Assembly: GCA_018105865.1 (NCBI GenBank)
Contig: CM030869.1
Location: 7,443,525 to 7,507,524, forward strand
DNA length: 64,000 nt
Direction: 5' to 3'
Origin: Metaphire vulgaris
Taxonomy: Eukaryota > Annelida > Clitellata > Crassiclitellata > Megascolecidae
The position numbers and the translations under genes were made by a program. How positions within the stretch are numbered: position 1 is the stretch's first letter; every line of letters starts with the position of its first letter. The notes below the pieces were generated by a model. It had not been told where the DNA came from and ran no database searches. It saw only the letters and a list, made by a program, of their open reading frames with translations. Of this stretch, positions 57,248 through 64,000 are shown piece after piece.

Positions 57248-57384
57248 GGGTGGCGCAAAAACCGGACTAGTCACATTTAGGTTTGCATTTTATAGTCAGG
57301 TTTTTTTGGAGCCACCCTATATTATATAACAATATCTCGCCCCAAAATTATCCCCCTCACATCGAATTTCTGGCTACGCCCCTG
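57154..57384. mobile_element. CAGGGGCGTAGC-family MITE with an inner mariner-like element
   Basis: taggggcgtaacgacggggg on the left and tggctacgcccctg on the right match 37839 and 61457. It is split by a 72-bp element at 57247-57318. Confidence 0.7.
57247..57318. mobile_element. Mariner-like miniature element
   Basis: AGGGTGGCGCAAAAACC at the left and GAGCCACCCT at the right are inverted and flanked by TA on each side. AGGGTGGC-like ends with TA duplication are typical of Tc1/mariner derivatives. Confidence 0.6.
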
Positions 57385-57862
57385 CTTGTACTGTATAAGG
57401 GGCCATCCGTATTTTAGTACGCACGCAAAAAGGCACATATGGATGGACCATAAAGGGACCATGGGCGCCCGCACATTAGGGCAAGAGGGGGCACTTGCCC
57501 CTCTGAATAATGCAAATACGAATGTTTTCACAAAGAAATTTGAAAACCATGCTAAAATATTAACCGTAACCATTGTTTTTGCCCCCAACAACGCTGGAAA
57601 AATTTCCATGACCGTTGTGTTTTGCCCTACCTCTGAAAAATTTCTTTGGGCGCTCATGAAAGGGACCTGATTTTAAACCGTTTGTAGGCAATATTACTAT
57701 GATAATGATAATGGTTGATAAGCTGCGAATACGTTCAAAAGTTTGCATCGAAATCTTGCAGACGGCGTTTTGTGACTTTTCTCCAAACGCCATTTCATGC
57801 TCTTCGCCAATCAGTTTAAACATTGGTATTATTCAGCTCAGGGATTTTCCTACACCCCGGTT

Positions 57863-58053
57863 CAGTGTTTATTCTAGCCATCTTGACATTGGGGGGATTT
57901 TGAAATGTTTGGGAGGCCAAGGTCTGAGTCTTCACACTTTTTTGGGAAGGGGGATTTCCATCCCCCAGCCAACATATAAAAAATTTGGGGGGACATTTTA
58001 AAACTTTGGTGGGGGAATTCCACGCCCCCAGAGAAGGCCTAGAATAAACACTG
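57863..58053. mobile_element. hAT-like MITE, CAGTGTTTATTCTAG family
   Basis: Ends CAGTGTTTATTCTAG and CTAGAATAAACACTG, with a perfect 8-bp duplication ccccggtt (57855-57862, 58054-58061). Confidence 0.88.
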
Positions 58054-58590
58054 CCCCGGTTTGTGACAGACACCGCTGCCCTACACTCCTTCCCGGGGGT
58101 GGTGTTGGCTATCACCGAAGCAGACTGGCGTTAAAATGTATTCTAAAGGGGGAAATTCACCTCTGGAAAGTGAAACTTGAGCCGCTATAACTGATTGCCC
58201 CAAAATCAGAATGGACTGCATGAAAACGGAAGAGATGACAACGGAAATCATATTTTTGATTTGTATTTTCCTTTTTCCGGTGGTCAAGCATCGAATTCCC
58301 GCCACCTCAACCGCCAAATTTTTTTTGCTCTTGTTCCAATTAGGGAATATAGATGACATAGGCCTACTGGACATTGACACCCCCAGGAATTATGGGACAT
58401 CCCTCCAAAGCAAATTCCAGGGAAATAGCCTGATTCAGCTCGTGAGCTGCTGCAGGACTCAGCATGAGTCGAATTACAACCTGACCTACATCTTTTTTTA
58501 AACGCAATATGTACCTTGGCTACATTATGAAATTAATACAGCTTTAGGACGATTTCTGTCGCGCAATAATACGTAGTACAGTATCTTCAA

Positions 58591-58640
<50 letters not shown>

Positions 58641-58744
58641 TATACATATATATTACATATATTTCTGTCTTTCGCGTTTCCCGTTTTTTCGTAGTCTGCC
58701 TTCTTGCTGCTCCCCACTCACACTCTGACTAATCTGATGAAAAC

Positions 58745-58885
58745 GATATCTTAGCATGATTTAAAGTGGCTTAGAAGGCATTACTGCATGTGTGAAAGCC
58801 ACTATAGGGGCACTAACGGGGCTTGAACCCGCTCCGTCAGCCTGATGCTCCAGCACGTAACCCACTCTGCCATCTTCCGCCCCCA
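58745..58885 (-). mobile_element. tRNA-derived SINE (minus strand) with hairpin tail
   Basis: The minus strand reads gaagatggcagagtgggtta then gagcgggttcaagccccgtt, clear A and B boxes. It ends in the agtgg...ccact hairpin module (58762-58803) shared with four other sites. Confidence 0.6.
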
Positions 58886-59687
58886 GTTTAACGTTAACGC
58901 GCTATGACGTCATTTTTAGGGGTCTGACTTTTTACTTTTCGTTATGACTTGTGACGAGGGGGAGGGGTGTAAAAAATGCCAAAATCGCGTCCTGTCATTT
59001 CTATCAATTGCATTCTACATAATTTCCCACCATAACACTTTCTACCATAACAACTTGGACGGGGACGGAATGGGACGGTGTCCCCTTACTTTTCAGAGAG
59101 GGGACGCCGTCTCCGCTATTGTTTCTAATACATACTTTATTTTTACTGTTAATTAAATTTAAGAAATATATTTGGCATTACGTATTTGCTTTACTTCACT
59201 TACTGGTTCATGCATTCAATTGCACCGGGAGTTAAGGCTTTGCTTTTGGTGTCATTTTATTTTCCCCTTACTTAGGCTACTTTTTTAGAGAGAGGATGTC
59301 GTCCCCCGCTATTTTCTGCCATCTCTCCGCTTCTATTTTTAGGACTACAGCCCTGGAAATAAATCGAAAGAAGCAGAAAACTTATAGGAGGCGACTGAAT
59401 CGGAAGACCAGAGGAGCATAATTCCACGTGGATTTCGAGGCGGAAGGAAAGGCGACTGGATCCCTATTTCCATCGATCCATTTGCAGTCGAGCGGAGATC
59501 CGAGACTCGTCTTTTCCATCCATCCATCCATCCATCCATTCATCTCATTCGCCTTTGACCGCGTGTGTCTCTGTTCCAGCCAACGGCCGCGAAAAATCAA
59601 TCGACACCCGAACACGGAACAATTGCGAAAAGGAACTGAACGACACGGAGAAACAGAAAAGGTCTTTATACAAGAAAAGAATATGAA

Positions 59688-59690
59688 TTC

Positions 59691-59738
<48 letters not shown>

Positions 59739-60005
59739 GCACGGACAGACAGACAGAAAGATAGACAGACAGATGGACATACAGATGGACGGAGAGACAG
59801 ATGGACGGACAGACAGACAGATAGACAGAGATAGATAGATAGACAGACAGACAGATAGACAGACAGAGAGAGATAGACAGACAGACAGATAGACAGACAG
59901 AGATATAGACAGACAGACAGATAGACAGACAGACAGACGGACAGACAGACAGATAGAGGGACAGACAGACAGATAGACAGATATCAAGCAGACAGAGAAA
60001 CGTCT
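59688..60005. repeat. Degenerate (GACA)n / (GATA)n satellite
   Basis: About 315 bases of gacagacagata and agacagag variants. Long open frames over it on both strands are repeat artefacts. Confidence 0.95.
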
Positions 60006-60549
60006 GAACACAGTCAGACAGACTGAGGGAGAGGCCTACGGCTTGGTCGGGGAGTGAATAATCCGATGTCCAGTGAAGGAGAAAGAGATTTGACGAATGG
60101 CGGGGTCGGTCGGCATAAAGCGAGTGGCGGTCTTGTCTTTTCATGTGGAACCACAATGATTGCTTTGCTCCTCCTCCTCCTCCTCCTTCTCCTCCTCCTC
60201 CTCCTCCTCCTCCTCCTCTTCCTCCGTCGTCGGTGGAGCAGTCTTAATCATTCTCCCTATCGATCGGATTCCGGATGTTCTGGAGTGGAAGACATTCTTT
60301 CTCGACAAGAGACTTCAAAGTTTCAATTTCCGTTTCGTCGATCGGCTGCACTGCGTGGTAGGAGCCGCGAAACGGCGTCCAACCAAACTGAGGCTTAATC
60401 ACTTGGACGATAATAACCGGTCATCTACTGAAAAAAGGGCCGTCCATAAAATGCGTCACGCTCTTCTGTGACAGTTTTACACCCACCCCGCCCTTTGTCA
60501 CAACCTGTCACAAATCTCGAACCCCTCCCCGACATATAATGGACACTAA

Positions 60550-60710
60550 TAGGGATATTTTACACCCTAAACACCTCCCCCCATTTGAGACCGACACCCC
60601 CGCCCCCAATCTGAGCCTGCTATTACCTTTTTTGCTTGCCGGTTTTTTCGGCAAGGATGGACCCCAAAATAGACCGACCCCTCAAATTTAAAATCCTAGA
60701 AATAACCCTT
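60550..60710. mobile_element. hAT-like MITE, CAGGGATATTT family, eroded ends
   Basis: agggatattttacaccct on the left and cctagaaataaccctt on the right match the family; the first bases are lost. It contains the reverse cttttttgcttgcc word. Confidence 0.6.
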
Positions 60711-61033
60711 GGCACTTACCTCCGTGAAGTCGTTCAGTCAATGCATGATGTAACTGATCGATATATCGAATGGTCGCTTCGATTACTTTGATCTGTTTTC
60801 ACAGCAACCACACAATAATCATCATCTTCATCGTCGTCGTCATCGTCCTCCCGTCCTTGCTATATATATATATTCGTCGTCATTATCATTTATATTTAAT
60901 TAATTATCAGTCTTTTGTACTCATTTGTTTCTAACTATACGCTTACTCGGAGCGTTTTATATTCCATTATCCTTCCCTGTAAAAGTGCTCATTTGTTCAC
61001 TTATCTTATTCATTTCTACGGTTTAACCACCTG

Positions 61034-61222
61034 CAGTGGCGTCGCCAGGAATTTTTGGTTGGGGCGGAGGGGGGGACAAAAGGGTTTGCGTGTCAGATTC
61101 CTTAACCACCCCTCACACCCCCTCCCCTCCACAGAAAACTTTCTCACCGGATTTGCGCGAAACTGATAGGTGGTCTGGGACAGGTTTGGGGGCAGTTGCC
61201 CCCATCCGTGGCGACGCCAATG
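61034..61222. mobile_element. hAT-like MITE, CAGTGGCGTCGCC family
   Basis: Ends CAGTGGCGTCGCCAGG and CGTGGCGACGCCAATG; flanks accacctg and accatccg. Confidence 0.75.
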
Positions 61223-61456
61223 ACCATCCGTAAGCTTCATGCTTTCTAGATACCTGAGCGAAAATGAAGGATTTCTTGAAAAGAGGTCGCTATCTATAGG
61301 GTCTACTTAGCAGTTTTCGATTTCCCAGATGATTGATTCTGCGGTTTACCGCTAACTCGCCCTCCCCTGGGAGAGACCGACCCTCCAGTAGAATTCGAAA
61401 TATTTCGGACAGGAGTAGCAGTCCGAATCCCCCTGCGTATTCAAAAAATCGACCAC

Positions 61457-61628
61457 CAGGGCGTAGCGACGGGGTATATCGGTATAGGCCCTATATACCC
61501 CCAAAATCAGGCTACCTTAAAATTTTTAATGTTTTTTTAAGATTTTCAAAGTTTTTAAAAATGTATACCCCTCCCCGCAATCACATTATACCCCCTCCTC
61601 CCAAATCAAATTCCTGGCTACGCCCCTG
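61457..61628. mobile_element. hAT-like MITE, CAGGGGCGTAGC family
   Basis: Ends CAGGGCGTAGCGACGGGG and CTGGCTACGCCCCTG. The interior shares ggtatatcggtata with 57170. Confidence 0.75.
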
Positions 61629-61763
61629 TCGAGACTATACTTTTCGGCCACCTGGATTTACCGACATCCAACAGGCGCTACTTAGACTCGCGCGTTCAAC
61701 TGCAAAAATAAACGCAGAATTAACACGCGTACGTCAGTTTATTGACGCTAGGTGTCGTGTTAC

Positions 61764-62021
61764 CTTCGATACTCTCTGGTTTCTCCGTTTCTTGGCAAGT
61801 GACGGTACCATGCGTCGGAGTCTGTCGTACTCCCGCTGTTGCATCCTTCGTATGTAGGCTCTGCGGTACTTTCGACAGACACGCCGCCCAGCGGCGGTTA
61901 ACCTCGCCCGGCCTCCGTGGGTACCCCGGCCCCCGTGGGGTCCGCTCCGTAAACGCAACATCTTCTTCGGTGGCCAACAGAGATGACCGCACAGAAGAGT
62001 TTCGTTGGCGGCTAATAACAT
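61764..62021 (-). CDS. Probable bHLH-type transcription factor exon (partial gene)
   Basis: Reading leftward from ATG at 62021 (context caccATG), the exon gives about 86 residues and ends at AAG before the donor gtaaca. The C-terminal part reads RRAYIRRMQQREYDRLRRMV then PSLAKKRRNQRVSK. A basic stretch, R-E-Y-x-R-L-R-x-M-V-P-S-L and a basic loop ending R-V-S-K resemble the basic/helix-1/loop part of bHLH or Id/emc-like proteins, in which S-K-V-T/E begins helix 2. An intron right after S-K would place helix 2 in the next exon, which I could not find further left. GC and CpG content are above the surroundings. Subfamily unknown; a chance ORF remains possible. Confidence 0.45.
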
Positions 62022-62178
62022 GGTGAATTTTTAAAAAAAAATCTATGAAACACTCACGTGGCAAAGATCTTAGCGACAACGCAACACCAAAATAGCAATT
62101 CCAATTCGATTATAATTACTATTTACCATCCCTCCCCTCACGCGCCCCGCGACCCATCCTTACCCCGTCGCTCGGTAA

Positions 62179-62706
62179 TAGGGCTGCGCTAACCGAGTAG
62201 TTTAGGAGTCGAGTAGGAGTCGAGTAGCTTAGCGAGTACTCGCGTAAAACCGGAAATACATGATTTGCAAACGTTACACGTCACATAATGCGTATTATTT
62301 GCCTCATGGCCCTCATTTAACCAAAGCAGAACATTAGATACAGTTACATATCAATTTTTCGGATATTCAAGCGTTTTCAAATTTAGTATAACAGAAGTTA
62401 CAGAACAGAAACTATTTTACCGGTACTGGCAAAAAATATGAGGTCTTCACTAGAGTTGGCCCACTGTGGACAACATTTTAACTAACTGGGGCATAACGAG
62501 TAAGAATAACCTAAATAAGACTGATTAATAATTATTTGTAACAAATAACGGTAGGCCAAATTTTAATGAAATTCTTTGGTTATTCTTTATTTATCTATTC
62601 TATTCTTTGTTTAATTATTCTATGCGAGTACTCGACTCCAAAAAATTACGCGACTCCAATTTGGAGTAGAGTACTCGCGTTACTCGAGTTACTCGGCGCA
62701 GCCCTA
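62179..62706. mobile_element. hAT-like element with GAGTACTCG subterminal repeats
   Basis: Perfect ends TAGGGCTGCGC and GCGCAGCCCTA and a perfect duplication ctcggtaa (62171-62178, 62707-62714). Both arms carry gagtcgagtag and gcgagtactcg words in inverted relation. Confidence 0.88.
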
Positions 62707-62959
62707 CTCGGTAAACTCTCAAATGCTCTTCATCTCACTTTTCGAAGTTTTCGGGCGCCGCAGGTGAACGTAGCCTAATTTTGGTTCAATAGCACTTGTG
62801 TGGCATGAATCGGCGCAAGAGTTGTGGACAAATGGAACAGTCTGGACGAACGAAGAGACAGTAAACGCATTCAAACGCATTATCTTGGAATACTGGGTTA
62901 GTAGACGAGGAGTTGAGTTTTCACACACGCTCCGAAACCACTTGAAATCACTTTAGCCT

Positions 62960-62978
62960 ATTGTTATTATTATTATTA

Positions 62979-63038
<60 letters not shown>

Positions 63039-63150
63039 CATCATCATCATCATCATCGTCGTCGTCGTCGTCATCATCATCCATCATCATCGTCATCATC
63101 ATCATCATCGTCGTCGTCATCATTATCATCATCGTTATCATCATCGTGGA
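62960..63150. repeat. (TTA)n, (ATC)n and (GTC)n compound array
   Basis: A (TTA)n run is followed by ATC/GTC units that mutate gradually from one to the other. Confidence 0.93.
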
Positions 63151-63511
63151 ATAGGCCTAAGTCTCAGGTGGCTTCGTACGGTTCGTACCTAAGAGGTGAG
63201 TTCAACACTGCATGAACGTTATTAATATTATTATGCCTATAACGTAGGCCTATATTTATTATTCGTGGCACGTGTTTAACGTGATTTCGTTTTGTTGGCG
63301 TTTTATACTTTTTTCATTAGAATGTGTCTCGGCAAATGTGACAGTCCGGTATTCATAGCTAGAGAATATCGAGGCTCGTGTCCTTTGACGTCTATGGCAT
63401 TTACTTCCTGTGGAAATTTATTTGCCACCGAAGATTTAAACAGGCAGGGCGCTATAGAAGTAGTCGTCGAGAAAGATAAGGGACTGCAATTTTAAGCATC
63501 GTCTTCTATCT

Positions 63512-63653
63512 TGATGTTTCCGGGGAAAAAATTGCTCTTTCCATCCCGGAAAATTTGGCATCTACATCAACTAACAGCAGCCTCCTAGCTGACTTCCCCG
63601 GCTTTGCCAGTCCCCCCCCACCCCCGAGAGTCCAGAGTCTAAATTAAACGCTG
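63512..63653. mobile_element. hAT-like MITE, CAGTGTTTAATCTAG family, eroded left end
   Basis: The interior gtttccggggaaaa and the right end agtctaaattaaacgctg match the family; the left terminal repeat is decayed. Confidence 0.6.
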
Positions 63654-63744
63654 CATAAACCACTTCTACAACTAAACTTAGGAAGCTCGCGTAAGCAGAA
63701 TGTCTATACTACAGCTCACAAAATAGACTAGACTAGTTATCTAT

Positions 63745-64000
63745 TCTGGACCACCGAGAGAAATTCTGGGCCCCTGGGCAAAACAGTCGCGGGGCCCCTA
63801 AAGTGGTGACGACTACTTTGCTTGTCAGTCTAGTCAGAAGGCAGTTGAAACTTAAAGCCTGTCTTGCGCCTTGCTGACGGGCACCCCGAACGCTCCTGCG
63901 TCCTCAACCCTAACCTAACCCTAATTGCGGACCCGCCTGGCCCCCCCCCCTACAGATCGCCGGGCCCCTAGGCATTTGCTCCCCTCAGCCCCTCTCAGCG
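63745..64000. mobile_element. CAGGGCCGCCGAGAG-family element, left part (runs off the window)
   Basis: ctggaccaccgagagaaatt and gggcccctgggcaaaac match the 54410 copy; ctttgcttgtcagtctag is the shared internal word reversed. The right end is beyond the window. Confidence 0.55.

Noticed and set aside
58800..58885. Possible tRNA gene on the minus strand
   Set aside because: A and B boxes are good, but no convincing anticodon arm could be drawn, and the sequence continues into a dispersed repeat tail; treated as a SINE.
59382..60156. Overlapping Cys/Leu/Ser-rich frames of 150-209 codons on the minus strand
   Set aside because: They arise from the (GACA)n satellite; periodic C-L-S-V is the signature of that repeat.

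Overview
This is a 64-kb window of an animal nuclear genome that is intron-rich and full of repeats. The best clue to the lineage is a prepropeptide that would release about 18 copies of AVSMLRM-amide and four variants. This looks like the myomodulin / catch-relaxing peptide family, which is known from molluscs and annelids, so a lophotrochozoan is likely. The phylum cannot be fixed from the window alone. No bacterial-type operons, CRISPR arrays or confident RNA genes are present.

Three protein-coding loci can be supported. (1) Positions 4970-26363 (+) hold a complete 16-exon sorting nexin of the SNX9/SNX18/SNX33 (SH3PX1) type: an SH3 domain, an Ala-rich and acidic linker, a PX domain and a BAR domain. 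I rebuilt it exon by exon; every junction is GT-AG and in phase, giving 604 residues. (2) Positions 44117-52005 (+) hold a two-exon neuropeptide precursor. A TATA box lies at 43733, a signal-peptide exon ends at 44165, a 6.3-kb intron follows, and one large exon carries all 22 peptide copies. (3) A probable single bHLH-type exon lies at 61764-62021 (-); the rest of that gene was not found.

Most of the remainder is mobile DNA. Pieces of 5'-truncated non-LTR retrotransposons (reverse-transcriptase C-termini and 3' tails) occur on both strands, often ending in (TAA)n or, reversed, beginning with (TTA)n. tRNA-derived SINE-like units with B-box motifs are scattered between them. There are more than twenty short non-autonomous DNA elements whose ends start with CAG (or TAG) and which sit between 8-bp direct repeats, the hallmark of hAT transposons. 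They fall into about a dozen families with different terminal words. One composite element (32071-32946) contains the C-terminal piece of a hAT transposase. An 80-bp piggyBac-like TTAA palindrome occurs three times, twice around SNX exon 11. Tigger/pogo-like and mariner-like miniature elements are also present.

Layout: 1-4.9 kb repeats and a LINE fragment; 4.9-27.3 kb the SNX gene with repeat-filled introns; 27.5-43.4 kb an intergenic transposon field; 43.4-52 kb the neuropeptide gene (52-53.7 kb possibly its 3' UTR); 53.7-61.7 kb nested hAT-like elements and satellites; 61.7-62 kb the bHLH-like exon; 62-64 kb further elements. The two well-supported genes have no obvious functional link. The most unusual pattern is a shared word, close to GACAAGCAAAAAAGGTCATC, inside hAT-like elements whose termini are otherwise unrelated.
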